A DNA stretch of 64,000 nucleotides from CAVRQM01 sp963822705 (GTDB lineage: Bacteria; Pseudomonadota; Alphaproteobacteria; Acetobacterales; Acetobacteraceae): contig CAWGIX010000012.1 of NCBI GenBank assembly GCA_963822705.1, positions 1 to 64,000 on the forward strand, written 5' to 3'. Position 1 is the first letter of the stretch, and each line of letters begins with the position of its first letter. Positions 54,638 to 62,949 of this stretch are shown here, piece after piece. The position numbers and the translations under genes were made by a program. Below the pieces are notes generated by a model. The model was not told the origin of the DNA. It saw nothing but the letters and a program-made list of their open reading frames with translations, and did not search any database.

Positions 54638-55945
54638 CTATGCCCCGATCGCCGACAGCGCGCCCTCCAGCGACACCTCCTGCCGCTCGCCGGTCCGCCG
54701 CCGCTTCAACTCGACCGTGCCCGAGGCGGCGCCGCGAGGCCCGACGATGATTTGCCATGGATGGCCCATCAGATCGGCGTCGGCGAATTTCTTGCCGGCG
54801 CGTTCGTCGCGATCGTCATACAGGGCGGTTCCGTCCAGCTTGCCGTACAGGTCTTCGCAGATACCGTCGCAGGCGGAATCGCCCGTCCGCAGGTTCAGGA
54901 TCGCGGCCGCGAACGGCGCCACGCTGTCCGGCCAGATGATGCCGGCGTCATCATGGCTGGCCTCGATCAACGCCCCCACCAGCCGCGACACGCCCACGCC
55001 GTAGCTGCCCATGTGCGGAACCACCGGAGCGCCATCGCGGCCGGCGACCGAGAGGCCCATCGGCTCGCTGTATTTGGTGCCGAAATAGAAAATGTGGCCC
55101 ACCTCGATGCCGCGACCCTCGCGCCGCTCCTGCACCGCCGCCCAGGCCCGCTCGTCGTGCTTGTCGTCGGTCGCGGCATAGGGCGTGGTGGCACTCTCGA
55201 AGAAGCGCGCCAGCTGCTCGGGCGAGGCCTGCGATACCGCGGCGCCGGACAGATCGATGCGCTCGAACGCCGCGTCGTAGAACACGCGGCTCTCGCCGGT
55301 AGGGGCCAGAATGATGAACTCGTGCGACAGATTGCCGCCGATCGGCCCGGATTCGGCTGCCATGGGTATCGCCTGCACCCCCAATCGCCGAAACGTGCGC
55401 AAGTACGCCAGCATCATCTTGCGGTAGCTGACCACCGCGCCGTCGTAATCGAGATCGAAACTGTATGCGTCCTTCATCAAAAACTCGCGGCCGCGCATTA
55501 CGCCGAAGCGCGGGCGCACCTCGTCACGAAATTTCCATTGGATGTGGTAGACGATCTGCGGCAGCTCGCGATAACTGTGCACGGATTGCCGAAAAATGTC
55601 GGTGATCATTTCCTCGTTCGTGGGACCGTACACCAGGTCGCGGTCGTGGCGGTCGCGCAGCCGCAGCATTTCCGGACCGTAGGCATCGTAACGGCCGCTC
55701 TGCCGCCACAGTTCGGCAGGCTGCAAGGTCGGCATCAGCAGCTCCTGCGCGCCGGCTGCATCCTGCTCCCGGCGCACGATTTGCGCGATGTTTTGCAGCG
55801 CGCGCCACCCCGCCGGCAGCCATGCATAGATGCCCGCCGCCGTCTGGCGCACCAATCCGGCGCGCAGCATCAGGCGATGGGACACGATCTGCGCCTCGGC
55901 GGGCGTTTCCTTGAGCGTCGGAATCAGGCTGCGGGACAGGCGCAT
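54638..55945 (-). CDS. proS: Prolyl-tRNA synthetase, short bacterial type
   Basis: A 435-residue class II synthetase that charges tRNA-Pro. MRLSRSLIPTLKETPAEAQI opens it, then LMLRAGLVRQTAAGIYAWLP and the catalytic TNEEMITDIFRQSVHSYREL. IQWKFRDEVRPRFGVMRGRE is motif 2 and SYGVGVSRLVGALIEASHDD motif 3. It lacks the ~180-residue editing insertion, as in the alphaproteobacterial short form. ATG 55945 is chosen to match the family start. It lies 460 bases downstream of the DUF1467 gene with a terminator in between, so it has its own promoter. Confidence 0.95.
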   Translation of the reverse strand: MRLSRSLIPTLKETPAEAQIVSHRLMLRAGLVRQTAAGIYAWLPAGWRALQNIAQIVRREQDAAGAQELLMPTLQPAELWRQSGRYDAYGPEMLRLRDRHDRDLVYGPTNEEMITDIFRQSVHSYRELPQIVYHIQWKFRDEVRPRFGVMRGREFLMKDAYSFDLDYDGAVVSYRKMMLAYLRTFRRLGVQAIPMAAESGPIGGNLSHEFIILAPTGESRVFYDAAFERIDLSGAAVSQASPEQLARFFESATTPYAATDDKHDERAWAAVQERREGRGIEVGHIFYFGTKYSEPMGLSVAGRDGAPVVPHMGSYGVGVSRLVGALIEASHDDAGIIWPDSVAPFAAAILNLRTGDSACDGICEDLYGKLDGTALYDDRDERAGKKFADADLMGHPWQIIVGPRGAASGTVELKRRRTGERQEVSLEGALSAIGA

Positions 55946-56165
55946 GCGTCGGTCGTGATGCTGTGCTCGGAACGGGAGCGGCACCGTAGAGAGGTCCGCC
56001 CAATGTCGCCAGCCAGCATTCGGAGAAGTTCGACCTCACCGGCACTCGTTAAACTTGAATGTTCGATTAACGTTTGACGCCGAGCATTTGTGATTGCTCA
56101 CGGAAAAACAACGTGAGCCTTGAGATAAATTCCGCGTGACTTGCCCGACGAGCCGCGCTAGACGG

Positions 56166-56196
56166 AAAAGGGCCCGCACGCCTCGGCGCGCGGGCC
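56166..56196 (-). terminator. Intrinsic terminator of the rnj/DUF1467 transcript
   Basis: On the minus strand GGCCCGC and GCGGGCC pair around a GC-rich loop and are followed by CCTTTTCC. This is a stem plus T-run about 210 bases after the DUF1467 stop and before the proS promoter area. Confidence 0.7.
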
Positions 56197-56221
56197 AAGT
56201 TTAGGGAGGAAACCCCAGTCA

Positions 56222-56256
56222 CACGGCAGGAGGAGCGCTAAGCTCTTCCTGCCGTG
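56222..56256. repeat. Long hairpin CACGGCAGGA / TCCTGCCGTG
   Basis: CACGGCAGGAGGAGC and GCTCTTCCTGCCGTG are near-perfect inverted arms with a short loop. They lie between the DUF1467 gene and the terminator on the minus strand. It may be a second terminator stem, an mRNA-stabilising hairpin or a small extragenic palindrome. Confidence 0.55.
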
Positions 56257-56375
56257 ATGATCCGCTTTCCGCCCCCATGCCGTCCAACAAAAAACGTCGC
56301 ATTCGAGACTCACTTTTGCGTACCCGGATGCAATTTGCCAAAATGGCGGGCAGCCGTGCCTCGCCCGCAACACCC

Positions 56376-56429
56376 GGATCAATCAGTGGGCAGAGCCCAC
56401 CAGGATCAATCAGTGGGCAGAGCCCACCA
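56376..56429. repeat. Exact 27-base tandem duplication at the DUF1467 3' end
   Basis: Two identical copies of a 27-base unit lie side by side: 56376-56402 and 56403-56429. The copy nearer the gene encodes, on the minus strand, the last residues of the DUF1467 protein (WWALPTD and stop); the other copy repeats that code after the stop. Recent slip-strand or recombination duplication is the likely cause. Confidence 0.85.
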
Positions 56430-56669
56430 GCCGCTGCGAAAACTGATCCAGTCGCTGCGGATCAGCAGGTAGCAGCCGGCCCAGATGATCGCGGCGACGA
56501 TGGTGGTGATCAGCGCCTTGCGCAGCAGGTTCGGCGTCTCGGGTGCTCCGCGCCAGCCGCCGGGGGTTTCCTCGGCGTCGGCGACCGGCTGCGTGCCGAT
56601 CGGCAGCACGGCAAACAGGGCGACCCACCAGATCAGCACGTACAGGAGGATCCCGGTAAACCAGTTCAC
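56406..56669 (-). CDS. DUF1467 small membrane protein
   Basis: An 87-residue protein with two membrane helices (TGILLYVLIWWVALFAVLPI and KALITTIVAAIIWAGCYLLI) and the linking loop VADAEETPGGWRGAPETPNL. This is the alphaproteobacterial DUF1467 family, usually placed after rnj and before proS, as here. It begins 30 bases after the rnj stop. The function is unknown. The final codons lie in a tandem duplication. Confidence 0.9.
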   Translation of the reverse strand: MNWFTGILLYVLIWWVALFAVLPIGTQPVADAEETPGGWRGAPETPNLLRKALITTIVAAIIWAGCYLLIRSDWISFRSGWWALPTD

Positions 56670-56699
56670 GGGCCGCCGCCCTCCGGTTTGCGTCCTCGG

Positions 56700-58346
56700 T
56701 CAAACCCGCAGCAGATGGATGTCCACCAGCGGCCGCTTTTGCAGCCGCCGCCCCAGCGAGCGGCGCAGACTGGCCTTGGCCGCGTCGATCAGCGGAGCAT
56801 CGGCGCGCCGCAGCGAAGCCGGCAGGTCGGCGATCGAGTTCGCCAGTTCGGAAGCGACTCGGCCGGTCTCGGGATCGTCGCCGTCGAACAGGCCCGGCGC
56901 GCTGACCCGGACGCCGCCGCGTAGCCGCCCCGCCTCGTCCACCGCAAAGCTCGCCACCACCACGCCGTTGAACAGCATTCTCCGCCGCGCACCCATGACG
57001 GAGCCCTGCAGCGGCACCAGTCGACCCCCATCCAGCACCAGGCGCCCCACCGGCGCGCTGTCCACCACCTCCGGGGGACCCGGAGCAAGGCTCAGGATGT
57101 CGCCGTCCTCCAGCAGGATCGGCGTGACGCCGGCTTCGCGCGCCAGCGCCGCGTGCGCGGCCAGGTGACGCCACTCGCCGTGTACCGGCACCGAGAACTT
57201 CGGCCGTACCAAGCCGTACAGCCGGCGCAGTTCGTCGCGGGCGGGATGGCCGGAGACGTGGATCGGATGATCGTGGTCCGTCATCAATTTCACTCCACGG
57301 CGGACCAGATTGTCCTGCACCGTGCCGATGGCCCGCTCGTTGCCCGGAATGACGCGGCTGGAAAAGACCACGGTGTCGCCTTCGCCGAGTTCGATTCGGG
57401 GATGAGTGTCGGCGGCGATCCGGGCCAGCGCGCTGCGCGGCTCGCCCTGGCTGCCGGTGACCAGAATCAGCAGGTTCTCGTCGGGCACGTCGTTGGCCGC
57501 GTCTTCGGTCACGAACGGCGGCAGCCCGGACAGATAGCCGCACTCGCGCGCCGCCGCCTCCAGGTTGCGGAGCGACCGGCCGACCAGCGCCACCGTTCTT
57601 CCGGCGTCGCGCGCGGCCAATGCGACGGACTCCACGCGCGCGACATTGCTGGCGAAACAGGTCACCGCAACGCGGCCCCGCAACGAGGCGATCAGGTCGG
57701 AGAGCGTCGTGCGCACGTCAGCCTCGGACCCGGACTGACCATCGACCATGGCGTTGGTCGAATCGCAGATCATTGCCAGCACGCCCTGTTCGCCGAGTGC
57801 CGCGAACCCGGCCTCGTCCGTCGGCGGACCGACCAGCGGCGTCGGGTCCAGCTTCCAGTCGCCGGTGTGCAGCACCGTTCCGACCGCGGTGGTGATGGCC
57901 AGGGCCTGCGCTTCCGGCACCGAATGCGCGACGCGCAAGAAGCGCAGCGCGAACGGCCCCAGAGAGAAGGCGCTGCCCGGCGGGATGACATGCAGCTTCA
58001 CCTGACCCAGCAGCTGCACTTCCGCCAGCTTGCGCCGGAGCACGGCGGCGGCAAACGGGCTTGCATAGACGGGGCAGCGCAGTTGCGGCCAAAGCCAGGC
58101 GACCGCGCCCACATGGTCCTCGTGGGCGTGGGTGATGACAAGGCCCAGCAGCCGGTCCCGCCGCTCGGCGATGAAAGCCGGGTCGGGCATCATTACGTCG
58201 ACCTCCGGCAAATCGCTGCCGCCGAAACCGATGCCGCAATCCACCGCCAGGTACTGGCCGCCGCTTCGATAAAGATTGAGGTTCATGCCGATTTCGCCGG
58301 TCCCGCCCAAGGGCAGGAACGCCAGATCGGTGCTCAGAGCATCCAT
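56700..58346 (-). CDS. rnj: Ribonuclease J
   Basis: A 548-residue metallo-beta-lactamase/beta-CASP ribonuclease with 5'-3' exo- and endonuclease activity on mRNA and rRNA. FLPLGGTGEIGMNLNLYRSG opens it. The metal site is LVITHAHEDHVGAVAWLWPQ (HxHxDH). GTVLHTGDWKLDPTPLVGPP and AMICDSTNAMVDGQSGSEAD follow, then LILVTGSQGEPRSALARIAA and HPIHVSGHPARDELRRLYGL. It replaces RNase E-dominated turnover in many alphaproteobacteria. The frame is intact. Confidence 0.95.
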   Translation of the reverse strand: MDALSTDLAFLPLGGTGEIGMNLNLYRSGGQYLAVDCGIGFGGSDLPEVDVMMPDPAFIAERRDRLLGLVITHAHEDHVGAVAWLWPQLRCPVYASPFAAAVLRRKLAEVQLLGQVKLHVIPPGSAFSLGPFALRFLRVAHSVPEAQALAITTAVGTVLHTGDWKLDPTPLVGPPTDEAGFAALGEQGVLAMICDSTNAMVDGQSGSEADVRTTLSDLIASLRGRVAVTCFASNVARVESVALAARDAGRTVALVGRSLRNLEAAARECGYLSGLPPFVTEDAANDVPDENLLILVTGSQGEPRSALARIAADTHPRIELGEGDTVVFSSRVIPGNERAIGTVQDNLVRRGVKLMTDHDHPIHVSGHPARDELRRLYGLVRPKFSVPVHGEWRHLAAHAALAREAGVTPILLEDGDILSLAPGPPEVVDSAPVGRLVLDGGRLVPLQGSVMGARRRMLFNGVVVASFAVDEAGRLRGGVRVSAPGLFDGDDPETGRVASELANSIADLPASLRRADAPLIDAAKASLRRSLGRRLQKRPLVDIHLLRV

Positions 58347-58407
58347 TCAAAAAATCCCGTTGTGCCGGCCGGCGCAGCCGCGACCCCCGGATCAAGTCCG
58401 GGTCGCG

Positions 58408-59218
58408 TCAGTCGCTCTCGACCAGTCGTGTTCTGTCCCGAGGCAATGTGGGGGCAGGGTTACGCTCCGCCAACATGCGCAGGCCGTCGAGCGTGAGGTC
58501 CGGGTCGATCCGGCCGATCACTGTGGTACCCTCGGCGAGCAGCGGCGCCAGGCCGCCGGTCGCGATCACGGCCATCGGGGCGTCGTGCTCGGCCCTGATG
58601 CGGGCAACCAGGCCCTCGACCATGCTGACGTAGCCCCAATACAGTCCGGACTGCATGGCCGGGATGGTGCTGCGGCCGATCACTGCCTGCGGCCGGCCGA
58701 TGCCGATGCGCGGCAGGCGCGCCGCGGCGCGGTGCAGCGCCTCGATGGACAGGCTGATGCCCGGAGCAATGACGCCGCCGAGGTAGCTGCCGTCGGCACC
58801 AACCACGTCGAACGTCGTGGCGGTGCCAAAATCGACCACGATCAGCGGCCCGCCATAGTGCCGCCCGGCCGCCAGCGCATTGAGGAGCCGGTCGGCGCCG
58901 ACCTCCTCCGGGCGGTCCACATCGATGCGGAAGCCCCAATCCAGGCCGGAGCGGGCGATCAGGGGCTCGACGTCGAACCAGTCGCGGCACAGGCGGCGCA
59001 GATGATACAGGGCGGCCGGCACCACGGTGCCGACCACCGCGGCGGTGACGGCATGGCGCGGCAGGCCGGTGTGCTGAAACAGACCCAGCAGCCACACCGC
59101 GTACTCGTCCGAGGTGCGGTTCGGATCGGTGGCGATGCGCCAGTTGCCGCGGTACATCGTGCCGTCGTGTACTGGCGACGACCACGTTGGTGTTGCCCGC
59201 GTCGATGACCAGCAGCAT
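58408..59218 (-). CDS. coaX: Type III pantothenate kinase (one frameshift)
   Basis: About 269 residues; phosphorylates pantothenate in the first step of CoA synthesis. From ATG 59218 it reads MLLVIDAGNTNVVVA, the CoaX N-terminal motif. The frame then changes at about 59165-59175 to VHDGTMYRGNWRIATDPNRT. The rest is intact: SVVPALY-type text as GTVVPAALYHLRRLC, VDFGTATTFDVVGADGSYLG, GGVIAPGISLSIEALHRAAA and AVIATGGLAPLLAE. The start overlaps the birA stop (TGATG). The gene is essential in organisms without CoaA, so the break is probably a sequence error. Confidence 0.95.
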
Positions 59219-59976
59219 CAGCTCTCCCCGGCGGCAAAGGCGCGAACCCGCCCGCCGGCGGACAGCAGCAGGCTGCCGTCGTCGCCCAGGCCCGCGAACG
59301 CGCCGTCCACGGTTCCGGCCGAAACGCGCAGCGCGATCCTGGCGCCCGGTTCTGGCGCCATGGCCAGCCAGGCGGCGCGCACCGGGGCAAAACCGTCCCG
59401 GAGCCGGCGGTTGCGCCAGCGTTCCAGGCGGTCCAGCAGTTTTTCCGCGAATGTTGGCGGCGGCGGAGCCGTTACGTAGTCGGCGAGGCAGGTCGTGGCG
59501 CGGTCGGCCAGGACCGGCGCCGAGGCGAGGTTCACGCCGAAGCCGATGACCAGCCAGTCGAGCGTTCCGTCTGGCCGTGCGGCCGCCTCGGTGAGCACGC
59601 CGCCCAGTTTTGCTCCGCCCAGCAGCACGTCGTTCGGCCATTTGAGGGTTGGGCGAAGCGGCGGCGGCAGGTGGGCGGCGATCGCCTCAGCCGCCGCGAC
59701 CGCCGCCAGCAGAGCCCATTGCCCGGCGGTGCGGACCGGCTCGCGCGGGCGCAGCAGCACCGAGAGCGCCAGATTGCCGGCGGGCGAGTCCCATGTCCGC
59801 CCGTGCCGGCCGCGCCCATGCGTCTGCCGCTCGGCCAATATGGCGAGATGCTCGGGCTCCCCGGAGGCGGCCAGCGTGCGGCACAGATCCTGGGTGGAGG
59901 CGAGAGACGTAAATTGCTGAAGCCGCCAAGGGCCAGCCCCCGGGCTGTGACCCGGGGGTCCCGGCGGCGCGGTCAC
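59218..59976 (-). CDS. birA: Biotin-acetyl-CoA-carboxylase ligase
   Basis: A 252-residue biotin protein ligase without the N-terminal DNA-binding domain. GPWRLQQFTSLASTQDLCRT starts the fold. The biotin/ATP loop is ILAERQTHGRGRHGRTWDSP (GRGRxGR), then NLALSVLLRP, LKWPNDVLLGGAKLGGVLTE and DWLVIGFGVNLASAP. It biotinylates the carrier protein of acetyl-CoA carboxylase. The GTG at 59976 overlaps the nuoN stop (GTGA), giving an extended N-terminus VTAPPGPPGHSPG before conservation. Confidence 0.93.
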   Translation of the reverse strand: MTAPPGPPGHSPGAGPWRLQQFTSLASTQDLCRTLAASGEPEHLAILAERQTHGRGRHGRTWDSPAGNLALSVLLRPREPVRTAGQWALLAAVAAAEAIAAHLPPPLRPTLKWPNDVLLGGAKLGGVLTEAAARPDGTLDWLVIGFGVNLASAPVLADRATTCLADYVTAPPPPTFAEKLLDRLERWRNRRLRDGFAPVRAAWLAMAPEPGARIALRVSAGTVDGAFAGLGDDGSLLLSAGGRVRAFAAGES

Positions 59977-61406
59977 TTCAGCAGGACCCGGGCTGCGGCG
60001 TCCGCGGCGGTGAGGAACGGGGCGGGGAACAGGATGAACAGCGAGGTGAACAGACCGCCCCCCGCCGCCACCAGCGACACCGAGGCGGGGCGCGGATCGA
60101 AGGCTTCCTCCGGCGCGTCGAAATACATCACCTTGACGATGCGGATGTAATAGTAGGCGCCGATCACGCTGGTGAGCACGCCGATCACCGCCAGCGCCCA
60201 CAGGCCCGACTGCACCGCGGCGGCAAAAATGAAGTATTTGCCCCAGAAGCCGGACAGCGGCGGAATGCCGGCCATGCTGAACATGAACACGGTGAACCAC
60301 AGCGCCAGGCCCGGATCGGTGCGGCCGAGCCCGGACAGGTCCGAAATCTGTTCCAGCATCTTGCCGCGGCGGCGCATGGCGATGATGCAGGCGAACGTGC
60401 CGGCGTTCATGAACACGTAGGTGACGAGGTAGATCAGCACGCCGCGAATGCCGATCGCCGTGCCTGCTGCGAGTCCGATCAGCGTGTAGCCCATGTGGCC
60501 GATCGACGAATAAGCCATCAGGCGCTTGATGTTGCGCTGGCCGATGGCGGCGAGCGAGCCGAGCAGCATGGAGCCGATCGACACCAGCACGATCAGTTGC
60601 TGCCACTGCCCCAGCAGATGGCCGAACGGGGTGACCATGACGCGGACCAGCAGCGCCATCGCCGCGACTTTCGGCGCGGTTCCCAGGAACAGCGTGACCG
60701 GCGTGGGTGCGCCTTCGTAGACATCGGGCGTCCACATGTGGAACGGCACCGCGGAAACCTTGAACGCGAGGCCGGCCACGATGAACACGATGCCGACGGT
60801 CAGACCGAGCGACACTTGTTGCGGGTCGGAGAGGGCGCCGGTCAGGTCGGCAAACGACATCGAACCGGTAAAGCCGTAGACCATGGAAATGCCGTAGAGC
60901 AGCAGGCCGGAGGCCAGCGCGCCCAGCACGAAATATTTCAGGCCCGCCTCGGCCGAGCGAAGCTGGTCGCGGGCGAACGCGGCCAGCACGTAGAGCGCCA
61001 GCGAGTGCATCTCCAGCCCGAGATACAGGGTCATCAGATTGACCGCCGAGGCCATGATCATCATGCCCACGGCGCACAAGGCGACCAGCACCGGGAACTC
61101 GAAGCGTCGGAGGTTCTGGTGCTCGTTGTAGTCGAGCGAGGCGACGATGCCCAAGGCGGACGCTACCAGCAGCAGCAGTTTGATGAACGAACTGAACGGA
61201 TCGACGACGAACAGGCCGTTGTAGCCGAGCCCGCGCTGCCCTGCGATCACCAGCACCGCGGTGATCAGCAGCGCGCCGGCCGTCAGCATGGAGCAGATGC
61301 GAAAACTGTCGCGGCGCTGCAGGACGCCGTAGACCAGGATGCCCATGGCGAGGCAGACCAGCACCAGCTCGGGCACCGCGATGGCCCAGTTCAGCACCCC
61401 GATCAT
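59973..61406 (-). CDS. nuoN: NADH-quinone oxidoreductase subunit N
   Basis: A 477-residue antiporter-like membrane subunit of complex I with about 14 hydrophobic helices. MTLYLGLEMHSLALYVLAAF, LKYFVLGALASGLLLYGISM and FKVSAVPFHMWTPDVYEGAP mark the family, including the conserved Lys and Glu of the proton pathway. LMAYSSIGHMGYTLIGLAAG and PPLSGFWGKYFIFAAAVQSG follow. The frame is intact. The gene overlaps birA and nuoM by four bases each. Confidence 0.96.
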   Translation of the reverse strand: MIGVLNWAIAVPELVLVCLAMGILVYGVLQRRDSFRICSMLTAGALLITAVLVIAGQRGLGYNGLFVVDPFSSFIKLLLLVASALGIVASLDYNEHQNLRRFEFPVLVALCAVGMMIMASAVNLMTLYLGLEMHSLALYVLAAFARDQLRSAEAGLKYFVLGALASGLLLYGISMVYGFTGSMSFADLTGALSDPQQVSLGLTVGIVFIVAGLAFKVSAVPFHMWTPDVYEGAPTPVTLFLGTAPKVAAMALLVRVMVTPFGHLLGQWQQLIVLVSIGSMLLGSLAAIGQRNIKRLMAYSSIGHMGYTLIGLAAGTAIGIRGVLIYLVTYVFMNAGTFACIIAMRRRGKMLEQISDLSGLGRTDPGLALWFTVFMFSMAGIPPLSGFWGKYFIFAAAVQSGLWALAVIGVLTSVIGAYYYIRIVKVMYFDAPEEAFDPRPASVSLVAAGGGLFTSLFILFPAPFLTAADAAARVLLK

Positions 61407-62939
61407 GGCGCGATTCCGGGCGCAATCCCCGCGAGGCGCACGTCGGCATGGGCGAGCGCGGCCTGGTGGGTGTGGATCATGCCGCTCACCGAGGCGTCAA
61501 AAAAGCCGGTGAAACTGGACGGATAGACACCCATCCAGATCGTCAGCAGCGCGAGAGGCGCAAACACGGCTATCTCGCGCGGCGACAGGTCGAGGATGGA
61601 TTTCAGATCGTCGCGGGTGATGCTGCCAAAAATGATGCGGCGGTAAAGATACAGCATGTAGGCGGCGCCCATGATCAGGCCCAGGCTGCTCAGCAGCGAC
61701 AGCCAAAAACTCACTTTGAATGCACCCACCAGAACCAGGAACTCGCCGATGAAGCCGGCGGTGCCGGGCAGGCCGACGCTGGCCAGGGTGAACACCATGA
61801 ACGCCAGCGCGTAGGCCGGCATGCGATCCCCCAGGCCACCGTAGCGCGCGATGTCGCGGGTGTGGATGCGGTCGTAGACCACGCCCACGCACAGGAACAG
61901 CGCCGCCGAGACGATGCCGTGCGACAGCATCTGGAATAACGCGCCCTGCACGCCTTGCTCGTTGAAGGTGAAAATGCCGATGGTGACCAAACCCATGTGC
62001 GCTACCGACGAGTAGGCGATCAGCTTTTTCATGTCGGTCTGGGCAAGTGCCACGAACGAGGTGTAAATCACCGCGATCACCGACAGCGCATAAATCAGCG
62101 GTGCCAGGTGCGCCGAGGCTTGGGGCAGCATCGGCACCGAGAACCGCAGAAAACCGTAGGCTCCCATCTTCAGCAGCACGCCCGCCAAAATGACCGAGCC
62201 GGCGGTCGGCGCCTCGACATGCGCGTCCGGCAACCAGGTGTGCACCGGCCACATCGGCACTTTTACCGAGAACGAGGCCAGGAAGGCGAGGAACAGCCAC
62301 GTCTGCATCGCCGGCGGGAACGCGGTCTTGAACAGGGTCGGGATGTCGGTGGTACCGGCCACGTACCACATGGTCAGCAACGCCAATAGCATCAGGACCG
62401 AGCCGGTCAGCGTGTAGAGAAAGAACTTTATCGCCGCATATACTCGCCGCGGGCCGCCCCAGACGCCGATGATGAGGTACATCGGAATCAGCACGCCCTC
62501 GAAGAAAACGTAGAAGACCACGAAATCCAGCGCGCAGAACATGCCGACCATCATGGTCTCGAGCACGAGGAAGGCGATCATGTATTCGCGCACGCGGACG
62601 CGGATCGCCTCCCAGGAGGCGAGAATGCAGATGGGCATGAGCACGGTGGAAAGCAGCACGAACAGGACCGAAATGCCGTCCACGCCCATGGAGTAGCCGA
62701 TATGGTATTGCGGCATCCAATCCAGCCGCTCGACGAATTGGAAGTCCCCACTGGTGCGGTCGAAATCGACCCACAGCAGCACCGACAGCACGAACACGAC
62801 CAGCGTGGTCCACAGCGCGGTCCAGCGCGCGTTGGACGCCACCGTCGCTTCGTCGCCACGCACCGCCATGATGATCCCAGCGCCGACCAGCGGGAGGAAG
62901 GTGAGCAGGGAGAGAATCGGGGAAGCCGGCGGCGTTCAT
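61403..62939 (-). CDS. nuoM: NADH-quinone oxidoreductase subunit M (frameshift near N-terminus)
   Basis: About 511 residues, a proton-pumping membrane subunit of complex I. ATG 62939 gives MNAAGFP. A shift at the G4 run 62919-62922 leads to ILSLLTFLPLVGAGIIMAVR and the rest. Family motifs are YHIGYSMGVDGISVLFVLLS, FFLYTLTGSVLMLLALLTMW, SVKVPMWPVHTWLPDAHVEA and KLIAYSSVAHMGLVTIGIFT. The homopolymer position makes a sequencing error likely. It is next to nuoL (11 bases). Confidence 0.96.
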
Positions 62940-62949
62940 GGCAGCGACC

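Larger units (their letters stand above)
55946..56405. other. Intergenic region between proS and the nuo/rnj unit
   Basis: 460 bases without a convincing gene. It holds the probable proS promoter (AT-rich patch with CGTTAA/TTAACG inverted arms at 56047-56072), a terminator hairpin at 56166-56196, a second long hairpin at 56222-56256, and an exact 27-base tandem repeat at 56376-56429. A 74-codon minus-strand frame at 56158-56382 shows no family features. Confidence 0.6.

Noticed and set aside
56158..56382. Minus-strand frame of 74 codons between DUF1467 and proS
   Set aside because: It spans hairpins and a terminator, lacks family features and is unlikely to be a gene.
59977..61449. The birA frame extended upstream as one large protein with nuoN
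   Set aside because: The extension is the out-of-frame shadow of nuoN; birA conservation begins just after the GTG at 59976.
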